A DNA stretch of 64,000 nucleotides from Candidatus Deferrimicrobiaceae bacterium (GCA_036504035.1 DASXVV010000014.1:186001-250000); one strand, 5' to 3'. Counted from the first letter of the stretch, positions 9,598 through 21,245 are shown. Notes: generated by a model from the sequence alone, not told the origin. Numbers and translations are program-made.

Positions 9598-10411
9598 CCA
9601 ACTGGGATTCAGGAAGGGGACGATCGTCCGGAACGAAGGGCACGGATCGATCTTCTACCGGATGGAAGTCGACCTGCCCGAGCCGGTCCGATTCGTGCCC
9701 GGTCAGTTCGCGATGGTCTCCGGATGGCCGGGCAGCGACCCGCTGCTTCCCCGGCCGTTTGCGATCTTCCGGTCCGGATCGAACGCCGGCCGGCACAGCG
9801 TCGAGTTCGTCTACAAGGTTGTCGGACGCGGCACCGCGCTCCTCTCCGGATTGCACGACGGCGATCCCGTCTCCCTCACGCTGCCGCTTGGGCGCGGCTT
9901 CGATCTGTCCGGGGAGGGGCGAACTTACTGGTTGGTCGGCGGCGGCGTCGGCTTTTCGACCCTGTTCCCGGCGGTCGATGCGCTCGCGCACCGAAAGGCG
10001 GCAGGGTTCGAGCTGTTCCTCGGAGGCCGTACGCGCGACCAGCTGCCGCCCAGGGAATGGACGCCCGGCGGCCAGGCGCCCGGCCGGTTCCACCTGTGCA
10101 CAGACGACGGCACGGCGGGATTCCACGGCACCCTGGTAGACGCCCTTCGCGAACGAATGAAAGGGGTGCCGGCTGCCGACCTCGCGCGCATCACGATCCT
10201 CGCCTGCGGTCCCCACCCGATGCTCAAGGGGCTGGCCGGGCTGGCCGCGGGCGCGGGCGTCGCCATGCAGGCATCGCTCGAAAATCACATGGCCTGCGGG
10301 TTCGGCGTCTGCTGGGGCTGCGTGACGGCGATCCGCGACGGCGAAGCCACGGCCTACCGGCGCGTCTGCAAGGAAGGCCCGGTGTTCGACGCGAAGGAGG
10401 TGGTCTGGTGA
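9587..10411 (+). CDS. pyrK: Dihydroorotate dehydrogenase electron-transfer subunit
   Basis: FAD and [2Fe-2S] subunit that passes electrons from PyrD-bound FMN to NAD+ in type 1B dihydroorotate dehydrogenase. The 274 residues show the FAD-binding LLPRPFAIFRSG, an NAD-binding GGGVGFSTL, and a C-terminal cluster motif with cysteines 237, 242, 245 and 261 (ACGFGVCWGC...C). ATG at 9587 lies inside the end of rimI; its stop overlaps the pyrD GTG. Confidence 0.93.
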   Translation: MPSSQLGFRKGTIVRNEGHGSIFYRMEVDLPEPVRFVPGQFAMVSGWPGSDPLLPRPFAIFRSGSNAGRHSVEFVYKVVGRGTALLSGLHDGDPVSLTLPLGRGFDLSGEGRTYWLVGGGVGFSTLFPAVDALAHRKAAGFELFLGGRTRDQLPPREWTPGGQAPGRFHLCTDDGTAGFHGTLVDALRERMKGVPAADLARITILACGPHPMLKGLAGLAAGAGVAMQASLENHMACGFGVCWGCVTAIRDGEATAYRRVCKEGPVFDAKEVVW

Positions 10412-11340
10412 CTGCCATATCCCTTCCCGATCTTTCCGTAAACCTGGGCGGCGGGCTGTCGATCAAGAACCCGGTGATGACCGCATCCGGCACGTTCGGA
10501 TACGGCCTCGAATTCTCCCCGTTCTACGACATCTCGCGGCTGGGTTGCCTTATCGTCAAGGGGCTGTCGCGCGAACCGGTCCTCGGCAACCCTCCCCAGC
10601 GGATCGTCGAGACGGCTTCCGGCATGCTCAACGCCATCGGTCTTCAGAACATCGGTGTCGAGCGGTTCGTGCGCGACGTCGTGCCGCGGCTCGAGGACGC
10701 CGGCGCCACTTTCGCGGCCAACATCTACGGCAAGACGCCCGAGGATTACGAGGCCGTGGCGGCCCGGCTTTCCGAGGTCGACGCCCTTGCCGCCATCGAG
10801 GTCAACGCATCCTGCCCCAACGTGAAGGAGGGCGGCATCGCCTTCGGCTCCTCGCCCGAGGGAATCGCCCGCCTGACCGAACGCGTACGGCGCGCGACCC
10901 GAAAGCCGCTCTGGGTCAAGCTTAGCCCCAACGTGACCGACGTCGGTGCGATCGCGAAGGCGGCCGAGGAGGCGGGGGCCGACGCCGTGACGCTCATCAA
11001 CACGCTGGTCGGCCTGGCGGTCGACCACCGGTCGCGCCGGCCGAAGCTGGCCAACGTGACCGGCGGCCTATCCGGGCCCGCCATCAAGCCGGTCGCGCTG
11101 CGCATGGTGTGGGAGGTCTGCCGCAAGGTCAAGATTCCCGTCATCGGCATCGGCGGCATCCAGAGCGCCGAGGACGCGCTCGAATTCCTCCTCGTGGGCG
11201 CATCCGCCGTCCAGATCGGCACCGCCAACTTCAGGAACCCGCGGGTCGCGGCCGAGGTGGTCGAGGGGATCGAGGCGTTCCTGCGTACGGAGAAGATTGC
11301 GTCGGTCGCGGAATATCGGGGGACCCTGCGCCTGCCTTAG
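10408..11340 (+). CDS. pyrD: Dihydroorotate dehydrogenase catalytic subunit (class 1B)
   Basis: Oxidises dihydroorotate to orotate in pyrimidine synthesis. The 310 residues contain TASGTFGYG, a catalytic cysteine (C136) in NASCPNVKEGG, KLSPNVTD, and the FMN phosphate site GIGGIQSAEDALEF. Cysteine as the active-site base plus the adjacent PyrK identifies the NAD-linked 1B class. GTG at 10408 overlaps the pyrK stop. It closes this operon: the rimP promoter and terminator hairpin follow. Confidence 0.95.
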   Translation: MTAISLPDLSVNLGGGLSIKNPVMTASGTFGYGLEFSPFYDISRLGCLIVKGLSREPVLGNPPQRIVETASGMLNAIGLQNIGVERFVRDVVPRLEDAGATFAANIYGKTPEDYEAVAARLSEVDALAAIEVNASCPNVKEGGIAFGSSPEGIARLTERVRRATRKPLWVKLSPNVTDVGAIAKAAEEAGADAVTLINTLVGLAVDHRSRRPKLANVTGGLSGPAIKPVALRMVWEVCRKVKIPVIGIGGIQSAEDALEFLLVGASAVQIGTANFRNPRVAAEVVEGIEAFLRTEKIASVAEYRGTLRLP

Positions 11341-11358
11341 CCGTCCCGAAATCGGTGA

Positions 11359-11386
11359 TTGCGTCGCGGGTTGCTCGTGTTATACT
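11359..11386 (+). promoter_or_regulatory. Sigma-70-type promoter of the rimP-nusA-infB operon
   Basis: TTGCGT (11359-11364) and TATACT (11381-11386) are separated by 16 bases, placing the start of transcription near 11392-11394. It lies just after pyrD and drives a short leader that contains the hairpin at 11405-11426. Confidence 0.6.
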
Positions 11387-11404
11387 CACTTTCGGTATTA
11401 TTGG

Positions 11405-11432
11405 AAAGTGGGCCGTCGCCCACTTTTTTTTT
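11405..11432 (+). terminator. Intrinsic terminator/attenuator in the rimP leader
   Basis: AAAGTGGGC (11405-11413) pairs perfectly with GCCCACTTT (11418-11426) around a CGTC tetraloop, and the T-run reaches 11432 (nine consecutive Ts from 11424). It ends one base before the rimP ATG at 11434 and begins about 12 bases after the predicted transcription start. It can end pyrD transcripts and also attenuate the rimP-nusA-infB message. Attenuators of this kind before rimP have been described in several bacteria. Confidence 0.85.
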
Positions 11433-11433
11433 C

Positions 11434-11934
11434 ATGCGGAATAAAAATGCAGACATCGATAAGATCATGGCGCTCGCGGCCGAGGTGGCTTCCGAGGATG
11501 GCCTGGAAGTGTATGACGTGCGCGTCGAGACCGAGGGGCCCCGCGTTTCGATCCGGGTGTTCCTCGACAAGCCGGCCGGCGGCGTCCAGCTCGGCGAGAT
11601 CGAATCGTTCAGCCGCCGGTTCGGCGCGCGCCTCGACGTCGAAGATCCCGTCGAAGGGCCGTTCGTCCTCGAGGCGTCTTCACCGGGCGTCAACCGTCCG
11701 CTGACCCGCCCCGGGCACTACGCCGCGGCGATCGGGAAGCGGGTCCGGGTCACACTGGTCGAGCCGATCGATGGGGTTCGCAATGCCGTCGGCATCCTCG
11801 AAATCGCCGACGCCGAAACGATCGTCATCCGGCGCGAGGCCGGCCCCCTGTCGATCCCCATGCGTCTCGTCCGCAAAGCCAACCTGGAAGCGACCCAGGA
11901 AGAACTCTTCGGGAAGGGAAAGAAGAAAAAATGA
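11434..11934 (+). CDS. rimP: Ribosome maturation factor RimP
   Basis: Needed for maturation of the 30S subunit. The 166 residues include the N-terminal domain (GLEVYDVRVETEGPRVSIRV), EDPVEGPFVLEASSPGVNRPL-type family signature around residues 69-90, and a C-terminal SH3-like domain. The frame stays open upstream of the promoter; ATG 11434 is the first start downstream of the predicted transcript start. No ribosome-binding site is visible other than GGG within the terminator stem, so initiation may depend on whether the hairpin folds. Its TGA overlaps nusA. Confidence 0.92.
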   Translation: MRNKNADIDKIMALAAEVASEDGLEVYDVRVETEGPRVSIRVFLDKPAGGVQLGEIESFSRRFGARLDVEDPVEGPFVLEASSPGVNRPLTRPGHYAAAIGKRVRVTLVEPIDGVRNAVGILEIADAETIVIRREAGPLSIPMRLVRKANLEATQEELFGKGKKKK

Positions 11935-13178
11935 TTCTGGATATCGGTCAGATCATCGCGCAGCTCGGGAAAGAAAAGGGCATCGACAAGCAAGTCATCG
12001 TCGATGCCATCAAGGAAGCGCTCGAGAGCGCCGCGCGCAAGAAATACGGTGTCAACAAGGTTCTCGAGGCGACGTTCGACCCCGACACGGGTGAATTCGA
12101 GATCCTCGAGTTCCGCACCGTCGTCGCCGAGGTCAACGACGCCGATACCGAGATCTCGCTTGCCGAGGCGGCCGAGCTCGATCCCGAGGCGATCGAGGGC
12201 GACAATCTGGGCTTCCGGTTAAGCACCAAGGACCTGGGCCGCATCGCCGCGCAGACCGCGCGCCAGATCATCATGCAGAAGGTCAAGGACGCCGAGCGCG
12301 AGGTGATCTACAACGAGTTCATCACCCGCAAGGGCGAGATCATCAACGGCATCGTCCAGCGCTACGAGCGCGACACGCTCGTGGTCGACATGGGAAAGGC
12401 CGAGGCGGTCATGCCGCCCTTCGAGCAGATTCCGCGCGAGCGCTACCGCCAGGGCGACCGCATCCGCGCCTACATCAAGGACGTGACCCGCACGCCGCGC
12501 GGCCCCGAGATCCTGCTGTCGCGCTCCGATCCGCGCGTCATTCTCAAGCTGTTCGAACAGGAAGTCCCCGAGGTCTACGAAGGCGTCGTGTCGATCCTGA
12601 GCGTCGCCCGCGAGCCGGGATTCCGCACCAAGATCGCCGTTCGCTCGAAAGACCGCGACGTCGACCCGGTCGGCGCCTGCGTCGGCATGAAGGGCTCCAG
12701 GGTCCAGAGCATCGTGCAGGAGCTTCGGGGCGAGCGGATCGACATCATCGCCTGGGACGAAGATCCCGCCAAGTTCGTCTGCAACGCGCTCCAGCCCGCC
12801 GAGATCATCCGCGTGCTGGTCAACGAGGCGGGCAAGTCGATGGAAGTCATCGTCCCCGAGGAGCAGCTGCTGCTCGCGATCGGCAAGAAGGGGCAGAACG
12901 TCAAGCTCGCCTCCAAGCTGATAGGGTGGCACATCGAGGTCCGCGCCGAGGGGCAGGTCGACGACGCGCTCAAGCGGGCCGAAGGTCTGTTCGCGCCCAA
13001 GAAGCCCGAAGGCGAAGAGCCCGTCGCCGAGCCGCCTGAAGGCGTGCCTTCGACGGATGAACCGTCGACGGAAGATGCGCCTGCAGAACCGGCAACTGAA
13101 AATGCGCCTGCCGAGCCGGCAGCGGAAGGCGCGGCCGAGACCGGCGGCGAGACCGACGGTGGGGTCTCCAAAGAGTAG
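11931..13178 (+). CDS. nusA: Transcription termination/antitermination factor NusA
   Basis: RNA-polymerase-binding factor that modulates pausing, termination and antitermination. The 415 residues show the N-terminal polymerase-binding domain (1-~125), an S1 domain (from about GEIINGIVQRYERDTLVVD), then two KH domains including VGACVGMKGSRVQSIVQEL and LLAIGKKGQNVKLAS. After about residue 345 the protein ends in an acidic, Ala/Pro/Glu-rich low-complexity tail with repeats such as EDAPAEPATENAPAEPA, replacing the C-terminal acidic repeats of enterobacterial NusA. ATG overlaps the rimP stop. Confidence 0.96.
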   Translation: MILDIGQIIAQLGKEKGIDKQVIVDAIKEALESAARKKYGVNKVLEATFDPDTGEFEILEFRTVVAEVNDADTEISLAEAAELDPEAIEGDNLGFRLSTKDLGRIAAQTARQIIMQKVKDAEREVIYNEFITRKGEIINGIVQRYERDTLVVDMGKAEAVMPPFEQIPRERYRQGDRIRAYIKDVTRTPRGPEILLSRSDPRVILKLFEQEVPEVYEGVVSILSVAREPGFRTKIAVRSKDRDVDPVGACVGMKGSRVQSIVQELRGERIDIIAWDEDPAKFVCNALQPAEIIRVLVNEAGKSMEVIVPEEQLLLAIGKKGQNVKLASKLIGWHIEVRAEGQVDDALKRAEGLFAPKKPEGEEPVAEPPEGVPSTDEPSTEDAPAEPATENAPAEPAAEGAAETGGETDGGVSKE

Positions 13179-13542
13179 CCACATCCCGCAGCGCACCTGC
13201 GTGCAATGCGGGTCGACCGGCGACAAGCGGCTGTTGCTGCGCATCGCCGGCAAGCCGGGGGCCGGTTGGGCGCCCGATCCGGCAGGCAGGAGTCCCGGGC
13301 GGGGCATCTACCTGTGCCGGAAGGCCGAGTGCATCGAACGTTTCTCCCGGCGCATCCGCACCGAAAAGGGCGGGGCGCGCTGGAAGATGGGCCGGAGCGG
13401 AATCGATCTGGCGGAACGCTTGACCGCCCTTTGGGCGGCGGAAGACGAGAAAGCAGGGGGATTGGATGGAGAAGGTGCGGGTTCGCGATCTGGCCAAGGA
13501 ACTGGGAATGGAGACCAGCAAGGAGCTCCTCGCATTCCTTGA
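13159..13542 (+). CDS. ylxR: YlxR family RNA-binding protein
   Basis: Small nucleic-acid-binding protein of the nusA-infB operon. The YlxR core is PQRTCVQCG (residues 10-18), a basic middle, and [19 protein letters not shown] at 13159 starts inside the last 20 bases of nusA. The frame continues to TGA at 13542, so it overlaps the infB start by 77 bases, which is unusually long. The final ~26 residues (Gly/Gln-rich) are probably constrained by the IF-2 N-terminus encoded on the other frame. Confidence 0.85.
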   Translation: MGSPKSSHIPQRTCVQCGSTGDKRLLLRIAGKPGAGWAPDPAGRSPGRGIYLCRKAECIERFSRRIRTEKGGARWKMGRSGIDLAERLTALWAAEDEKAGGLDGEGAGSRSGQGTGNGDQQGAPRIP

Positions 13543-15988
13543 CAAGATCGGCTTCAAGAACAAGTCGGCGTCCAGCAACATCGAAGGCGACCTGACCGAG
13601 CGCGTGCGGGCGCATTTCCGGAAACAGTCCGCACCGCCGCCCCCGCAGCAGCCGACCGTCGTGACCAAGTCCGACGGCACGATGGAGCGCCGCTCCTCGC
13701 GCGTCGTCCTCCGCCGCGGCCCGGCCACGCCTCCCCCCCAGGAACCTCCCGTCGGCGAAGCCGAGACGACGCCCGCCGAGTCGGCGGATGCTCTCCAGTC
13801 CGAGGCCGTCGAAGTTCCGCCGACTGTCGAGACCGCCGCCGAGCGGCCCGCGGCGGTTCCCGCCCCCGAGGTCGTCGAGCCTGAGCCCGTGGCATCCGAG
13901 CCGGTGGTCCGGGTCGTCGAGAAGTCGCCCGCCCAGAAGGCCGAAGAGGAACGCAAGGAAAAGGACAAGAAGTGGAAGAAGGTCAAGCCGCACGAGAAGA
14001 AGGTCCAGAAAGGCGTCCTCAAGAAGCACATCATCGAGGAGATCGTCGAGGAGGCCGCCCCCGAGGCCCCCGAGGTACCCGAGGCGCCGGAAACGCCTGA
14101 AGCGCTCGCCAAGCCTGAAGGTGAAAAGCCCGTCGCGGCGCCCGCCATCGTCCGGCAGTTCCAGCCGATGCGCGCCCAGAAGCGGCGGGGCAAGCCGGGC
14201 CGCGAAAAGAAGGTCCCTTCCACGCAGCCGCTTTCCGCTCACAAGCGGGTATTCAAGATCGAAGAGGTCATCACGGTCGGCGACCTGGCGCACCGGATGG
14301 GCGTGAAGGCGTCCGACGTCATCAAGAAGCTTCTCGAGATGGGAATGCCCTCGACGCTCAATCAACTGCTCGACGCCGAGACGGCCGGCCTGCTCGCCCA
14401 GGAATACGGCTTCACGGTCGAGAACGTGGCGCCCGAGATCGAGAGCATGTTCGACCCGGAAACCGATCCCGAGGAACACCTCGTGCCGAGGCCACCTGTC
14501 GTGACCATCATGGGGCATGTCGACCACGGCAAGACTACCCTGCTCGACGCGGTCCGGTCGAGCAACGTCACGGGGTCCGAGGCCGGCGGGATCACCCAGC
14601 ATATCGGCGCCTACGAGGTCGAGCACGCCGGACGCAAGCTGGTCATCCTCGACACGCCGGGCCATGAGGCGTTCACCGCCATGCGCGCCCGCGGGGCGTC
14701 CGTGACCGATATCGTCATCCTGGTCGTCAGCGCCGACGACGGTGTGATGCCGCAGACCATCGAGGCGATCGACCATGCCAAGGCGGCCGGCGTGCCGATC
14801 GTCGTGGCGGTCAACAAGATCGACAAGCCGGGGGCGCAGCCCGACCGCATCCGCCAGCAGCTGTCCGATCACGGACTCCAGCCCGAGGAGTGGGGCGGCA
14901 CCACGCTCTTCGCCAACATCTCCGCCAAGAAGCGGGAGGGCATCGACGCGCTGATCGAGCTGGTGCTGCTGCAGGCCGACGTGCTCGAGCTCAAGGCCAA
15001 CCCCGACAAGCTCTCGCGCGGCACCGTCATCGAGTCGCGCATCGAAAAAGGCCGCGGCGTGATCGCCACGGTCCTCGTCCAGGACGGGACGCTCAAGGTC
15101 GGCGACCCGATCGTCATCGGCTCCAACTACGGGCGCGTCCGGGCGCTGTCCAACTCCCGCGGCAAGCGTCAGGACATCGCGGGCCCCGGCACGCCGGTCG
15201 AGATCCAGGGGCTTAACGGCCTGCCCGAGGCGGGCCAGAAGTTCGCCGCGATCAAGGACGAACGCACCGCGCGCCAGATCGCCCTCTACCGCGCCGACAA
15301 GGAGCGCGAGAAGGCGGTCGTCCGTCCCCGCATGAGCCTCGAAGACCTGCATCGACGGATCGAGGACGGCGACCTGAAGGAGCTCAATATCATCATCAAG
15401 GCCGACGTGCAGGGGTCGATGGAGGCGCTCAAGGTCTCCCTCGAGAAACTTTCCGGCGCCAAGGCCAAGGTCAACATCATCCGCAACGGCGTGGGCGGCA
15501 TCTCCGAATCCGACGTCATGCTGGCCTCCGCCTCGCAGGCGGTCATTATCGGCTTCAACGTCCGGCCCGAGACCCGGGCCGGCGAGATCGCCGAGCGCGA
15601 CGGGGTCGACGTCCACCTCTACTCGGTCATCTACGATGTCGTCGACGACATCCGGAAGGCGATGGAAGGGCTACTCTCCCCGACGCTCAAGGAAGTGGTG
15701 CAGGGCCGCGTCGAGATCCGCGAGACCTTCCACATTTCCAAAGTCGGGACCATCGCCGGCTGCAAGGTGCTCTCGGGCAAGATCATGCGCACATCCAACG
15801 TCCGTTTGCTCCGCGACAATGTCGTCGTCTTCGACGGCAAGCTTGCGTCGCTCAAGCGGTTCAAGGACGACGCGAAGGAAGTGCTCGAAGGGTTCGAGTG
15901 CGGCCTGGGCATCGAAGGCTACAACGACCTCCAGGTGGGCGACCAGATCGAGGCGTACACCATCGAGAAGGTTGCCGGGGTTCTCTAG
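13466..15988 (+). CDS. infB: Translation initiation factor IF-2
   Basis: GTPase that brings fMet-tRNA to the 30S subunit. The 840 residues begin with an IF2N helical domain ([19 protein letters not shown]). A long Pro/Ala/Glu and Lys-rich linker follows (about 55-255), then a second IF2N domain. The G domain has P-loop GHVDHGKT (350-357), DTPGHE and NKID. The beta-barrel and C-terminal fMet-tRNA-binding domains complete it. ATG at 13466 follows AGGGGGA. Confidence 0.97.
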   Translation: MEKVRVRDLAKELGMETSKELLAFLDKIGFKNKSASSNIEGDLTERVRAHFRKQSAPPPPQQPTVVTKSDGTMERRSSRVVLRRGPATPPPQEPPVGEAETTPAESADALQSEAVEVPPTVETAAERPAAVPAPEVVEPEPVASEPVVRVVEKSPAQKAEEERKEKDKKWKKVKPHEKKVQKGVLKKHIIEEIVEEAAPEAPEVPEAPETPEALAKPEGEKPVAAPAIVRQFQPMRAQKRRGKPGREKKVPSTQPLSAHKRVFKIEEVITVGDLAHRMGVKASDVIKKLLEMGMPSTLNQLLDAETAGLLAQEYGFTVENVAPEIESMFDPETDPEEHLVPRPPVVTIMGHVDHGKTTLLDAVRSSNVTGSEAGGITQHIGAYEVEHAGRKLVILDTPGHEAFTAMRARGASVTDIVILVVSADDGVMPQTIEAIDHAKAAGVPIVVAVNKIDKPGAQPDRIRQQLSDHGLQPEEWGGTTLFANISAKKREGIDALIELVLLQADVLELKANPDKLSRGTVIESRIEKGRGVIATVLVQDGTLKVGDPIVIGSNYGRVRALSNSRGKRQDIAGPGTPVEIQGLNGLPEAGQKFAAIKDERTARQIALYRADKEREKAVVRPRMSLEDLHRRIEDGDLKELNIIIKADVQGSMEALKVSLEKLSGAKAKVNIIRNGVGGISESDVMLASASQAVIIGFNVRPETRAGEIAERDGVDVHLYSVIYDVVDDIRKAMEGLLSPTLKEVVQGRVEIRETFHISKVGTIAGCKVLSGKIMRTSNVRLLRDNVVVFDGKLASLKRFKDDAKEVLEGFECGLGIEGYNDLQVGDQIEAYTIEKVAGVL

Positions 15989-15995
15989 TGCCCGC

Positions 15996-16319
15996 ATGCG
16001 GGGCGAAGCGCTAGCCGTGCTGGTTGCCGTGCTGATCGCCGACCTCCGCTTTTTGGACGCGCAGTCGCTGAAGGACAAGCGGCAGCGTCTCTCGAGCGTT
16101 GTCGCACGGCTACGCTCCCGGTTTCCGGTCTCCGTGGCCGAGACCGCGTTCCACGACCTGTGGCAGCGGGGACGCATCGGCGTCGCCCTGGCGACCACAG
16201 ACGCGGGGCTGGCGCAATCGATGATGGACCGCATCCGGAACCAGATCGGAACCGACGGCGAGGTCGAATTGCTCGACAGCCGGGTCGAATTGATCGACAT
16301 CGAGGAGGGCTCGACGTGA
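15996..16319 (+). CDS. DUF503/YlxP family protein
   Basis: A 107-residue protein with the family signature LDAQSLKDKRQRLSSVVARLRSRF (as LRFLDAQSLKDKR), FPVSVAETAFHDLWQR and the C-terminal VELLDSRVELIDIEE. YlxP (DUF503) is usually encoded between infB and rbfA, exactly as here; a role in ribosome assembly has been proposed for the family. ATG 15996 is used. GTG 16017 would give the shorter N-terminus more typical of the family and is a real alternative. Confidence 0.85.
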   Translation: MRGEALAVLVAVLIADLRFLDAQSLKDKRQRLSSVVARLRSRFPVSVAETAFHDLWQRGRIGVALATTDAGLAQSMMDRIRNQIGTDGEVELLDSRVELIDIEEGST

Positions 16320-16714
16320 AAGGCCGCGGCGACAGGCCCGTCCGGGTGGGCGAACGAATCCGGGAAGAGCTGTCCATGATCCTCCAGTTCAAGGTCAAGG
16401 ACCCGGGCGTGGCGCACGTGACCATCACCGAGGTCCGTGTGACGCCCGACCTCAAGCTGGCGCGCGTCAACTATTCCGTGCTTGGCACCGACGACGAGCG
16501 CCGGGAGGCGGCCCGGGCGCTCCGCCGCTGCAACGGCTTCCTGCGCGCCGAGGTCGGTCACGCCCTGAACATGCGCTATTCCCCCGAGCTGACCTTCTTC
16601 CACGACGACGCATTCAACAAGGTCGCCCGCATCGACCACCTGCTCGATATGGTCGCGAAGGAGGCGGTCCCCGCCCCCGAGTCGCCGAAAGAGGAGGGGA
16701 GCGACGATGAATGA
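16316..16714 (+). CDS. rbfA: Ribosome-binding factor A
   Basis: Cold-shock 30S maturation factor with a type II KH fold. The 132 residues include RVGERIREELSMIL, VTITEVRVTPDLKLARV and MRYSPELTFFHDDAFNKVARID, the three family blocks. GTG 16316 overlaps the preceding stop and has GAGGAGG upstream. The C-terminal tail is acidic (PKEEGSDDE). It overlaps nrnA by eight bases. Confidence 0.95.
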   Translation: MKGRGDRPVRVGERIREELSMILQFKVKDPGVAHVTITEVRVTPDLKLARVNYSVLGTDDERREAARALRRCNGFLRAEVGHALNMRYSPELTFFHDDAFNKVARIDHLLDMVAKEAVPAPESPKEEGSDDE

Positions 16715-17666
16715 CATCGAGGCCATCGGCCGCGTCTTCCGCGAGAACGACCGCTTCCTCATCGCCTGCCACGAAAATCCCGAAGGCGACGCCATCGGCT
16801 CCGAGCTTGCGCTGGCGCTCGCGCTGCGCCGGATGGGGAAGGTGGCGACGGTGCTCAACGCCGACCCGGTGCCCGCCAACCTCCGATTTCTTCCCGGCGT
16901 CGACACCATCATCTTCGAAGACGACGGGACCGACTACCCGGTCTCGGTGATCGTCGATTGCGGCTCCCCCGAGCGCACCGGCCGCGTCGGCTCCGTCCTG
17001 TCGCGCAGCCCGCTCCTCGTCAACATCGACCACCACAAGACCAATGGGGCCCATGGCGATCTTCGGCTGATCGACCCGACCGCCGCGGCCACGGGGCTGC
17101 TCATCCATCGGCTGCTCGCGGCCATGGGGCAGCCGATCGGGCTCGACGTCGCCCTCAACATCTACGTGTCGGTGTTGACCGACACCGGCTCGTTCCACTA
17201 TTCGAGCGCGAATCCCGAGGCGTTCCACGTCGCCGGGGAGATGGTGGCGCTGGGCATCGACCCCTGGAAAGTTTCGGAGCATCTCTTCGAGTCTCAGGAA
17301 ACCGATCGCGTCAGATTGCTGGGCCGCGTGCTCGACTCGCTCGAGCTGTCGCCCTCCGGCCGGTTCGCCTCGATCACGACTACCCGGCAGGACCTTGCCG
17401 ATTTCTCTGCCTCGCGCGACTTCCTCGAGGGTTTCATCAACTACCCGCGTTCGATCGCAGGTGTCGAGGTCGCCGTTTCTTTCCGAGAGGAAGGGGACGG
17501 CAGCTGGCGCGTCAGCTTCCGCTCCAAGGGGCGCGTCGACGTGGCCGAAGTCTCCTCCCGCTTCGGCGGGGGAGGTCACCGGAACGCGTCGGGGTGCACC
17601 GTCAACGGCACGCTTCCAGAGGTCAAGGGCAAGATCTTCGCGGCGCTGGAATCGGCGCTTACGTGA
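16707..17666 (+). CDS. nrnA: DHH phosphoesterase, NrnA-like nanoRNase/pAp phosphatase
   Basis: Degrades 2-5-mer RNAs and dephosphorylates 3'-phosphoadenosine 5'-phosphate in related proteins. The 319 residues show CHENPEGDAIGSEL (motif I), VDCGSPERTG, NIDHHKTN (DHH motif), TDTGSFHYSS and the DHHA1 glycine motif RFGGGGHRNASG. Metal ligands are intact. Its usual position between rbfA and truB is kept. A pAp-specific or c-di-NMP-specific variant is possible. Confidence 0.9.
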   Translation: MNDIEAIGRVFRENDRFLIACHENPEGDAIGSELALALALRRMGKVATVLNADPVPANLRFLPGVDTIIFEDDGTDYPVSVIVDCGSPERTGRVGSVLSRSPLLVNIDHHKTNGAHGDLRLIDPTAAATGLLIHRLLAAMGQPIGLDVALNIYVSVLTDTGSFHYSSANPEAFHVAGEMVALGIDPWKVSEHLFESQETDRVRLLGRVLDSLELSPSGRFASITTTRQDLADFSASRDFLEGFINYPRSIAGVEVAVSFREEGDGSWRVSFRSKGRVDVAEVSSRFGGGGHRNASGCTVNGTLPEVKGKIFAALESALT

Positions 17667-18550
17667 CCTGCGGCGTCATCGTCCTCGACAAGCCCGGCGG
17701 CATCACCTCATTCAGGGCGGTCCAGCTCGTCGGGCGCATCCTCCGGGAAAAGAAGTGCGGGCACGCGGGGACGCTCGACCCGATGGCGACCGGAGTCCTG
17801 CCGATCTGCGCGGGGCGCGCCACCAAGATCGCCGGGTATCTCACCGTCCAGGACAAGGAATACGAGGTCGCCTTCCGGTTCGGCCTCTCGACCGATACGG
17901 GCGACGTCACGGGCAAGCCGGTCACGGAGCTCCAAGGAGCCACGGTGCCCGAGGCGGTCGTGCGGGAGGCGGTGGGCGCGCTCGTCGGAAGCTGGATGCA
18001 GACGCCGCCGCCGGTCTCCGCGATCAAGGTCGACGGCGTCAGGTCCTACAAACTGGCGCGCCGGGGGGAGGCGGTCGAGCTTGCCCCGCGCAGGGTGACC
18101 GTGACCGAGGCCGAGCTGCTTTCCGTCTACGCCGACGGTTTCCGGATGCGGATCGCCTGCTCGAAAGGTTTTTACGTCCGGTCGCTCTCGCGCGACCTCG
18201 GCGCCCTGTTCGGCGTCCCGATGGCGGTCGCCGCCCTTCGCCGGACGCGCTGCGGCCCGTTCCACGTCTCCAGCGCTTTGACACTCGAGCAGCTCGAGCA
18301 GGCCGCGAAGGACGGTTCCCTCCAGGCCGGCGTCATCCCCATCCCGCAGGCGCTGGCGCACGTCCCCTCCCGAACGATTCCCCCCCAGGGCGTCGACGCG
18401 GTTCGACAGGGGCGCACGCCGCAGGCATGGCTCGACGGGTTCGAGCCGGGCGAGGGCGGCGTCGGGCTTCTCGTCCGCGAGGATGGCGACCCGGTGGCCC
18501 TGGTCTCGCGTGATCCCGCGGGCGGCTGGTCGATCGTCCGGGGCATATGA
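17663..18550 (+). CDS. truB: tRNA pseudouridine-55 synthase
   Basis: Makes pseudouridine 55 in the T-loop of tRNAs. The 295 residues contain VLDKPGGITSF, the catalytic GHAGTLDPMATGVL with Asp39, KEYEVAFRFG, and CSKGFYVRSLSRDLG. GTG 17663 overlaps the nrnA stop (GTGA). It is the last gene of the nusA operon; a good promoter for rpsO begins at its stop codon. Confidence 0.95.
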   Translation: MTCGVIVLDKPGGITSFRAVQLVGRILREKKCGHAGTLDPMATGVLPICAGRATKIAGYLTVQDKEYEVAFRFGLSTDTGDVTGKPVTELQGATVPEAVVREAVGALVGSWMQTPPPVSAIKVDGVRSYKLARRGEAVELAPRRVTVTEAELLSVYADGFRMRIACSKGFYVRSLSRDLGALFGVPMAVAALRRTRCGPFHVSSALTLEQLEQAAKDGSLQAGVIPIPQALAHVPSRTIPPQGVDAVRQGRTPQAWLDGFEPGEGGVGLLVREDGDPVALVSRDPAGGWSIVRGI

Positions 18551-18579
18551 TTTACACGCTTTCCGCGTTGTGCTATAAA
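18551..18579 (+). promoter_or_regulatory. Sigma-70-type promoter for rpsO
   Basis: TTTACA (18551-18556) and TATAAA (18574-18579) with a 17-base spacer give a near-consensus promoter immediately after the truB stop. Transcription would begin about 50 bases before rpsO. The leader is A-rich and could hold an S15 autoregulatory site, but no clear pseudoknot can be drawn by eye. Confidence 0.65.
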
Positions 18580-18637
18580 TGAACATTCCGTAAACCATCG
18601 TAAAAGCGAACATTCGAGAGGAGAAGGGCGAAAGAAC

Positions 18638-18907
18638 ATGGGCTTGTTGACTGAAAAGAAGAAGGATCTCATCGGGCAGTACCGGATTCATGAGTCGGAC
18701 ACCGGGTCGCCGGAAGTCCAGATCGCGCTGCTGACCGAGCGGATCACCATGATCACGGACCACCTCAAGAGCCACAACAAGGATTTCAACTCCCGCCGTG
18801 GCCTGCTGAAGCTCGTCGGCCAGCGCCGGCGTCTTCTGACGTACCTCAAGGGGAAAGAATCGCTGCGCTACAAGGCCGTCCTCGATTCTCTCGGCCTGCG
18901 CAAATAA
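18638..18907 (+). CDS. rpsO: 30S ribosomal protein S15
   Basis: Primary 16S rRNA-binding protein of the small-subunit platform. The 89 residues match the family end to end, with [19 protein letters not shown] and [22 protein letters not shown] 18638 is preceded by GGAGAAGGG. It lies before pnp, as in many bacteria. I find no clear terminator or RNase III-type stem in the 83 bases between them. Confidence 0.98.
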   Translation: MGLLTEKKKDLIGQYRIHESDTGSPEVQIALLTERITMITDHLKSHNKDFNSRRGLLKLVGQRRRLLTYLKGKESLRYKAVLDSLGLRK

Positions 18908-18990
18908 TCATTAACTAGAACGCCTCCTTCATTAAAATCTCCATTGCGCGGCCGGGTTTCGAGGGTCGCCCAGGAAGGGAATACTTTACT

Positions 18991-21180
<2,190 letters not shown>

Positions 21181-21245
21181 GCATCATTCTCAACGATGCA
21201 TCGCAGCGCAGTCCTGTGGGGATGCAAGGCGCAGGGGGGCCGTCG

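Noticed and set aside
12575-15616. A 1013-residue open frame on the minus strand opposite nusA-infB
   Set aside because: Shadow of high G+C coding sequence; the plus strand carries well-conserved nusA, ylxR and infB, and the minus product is low-complexity without motifs.
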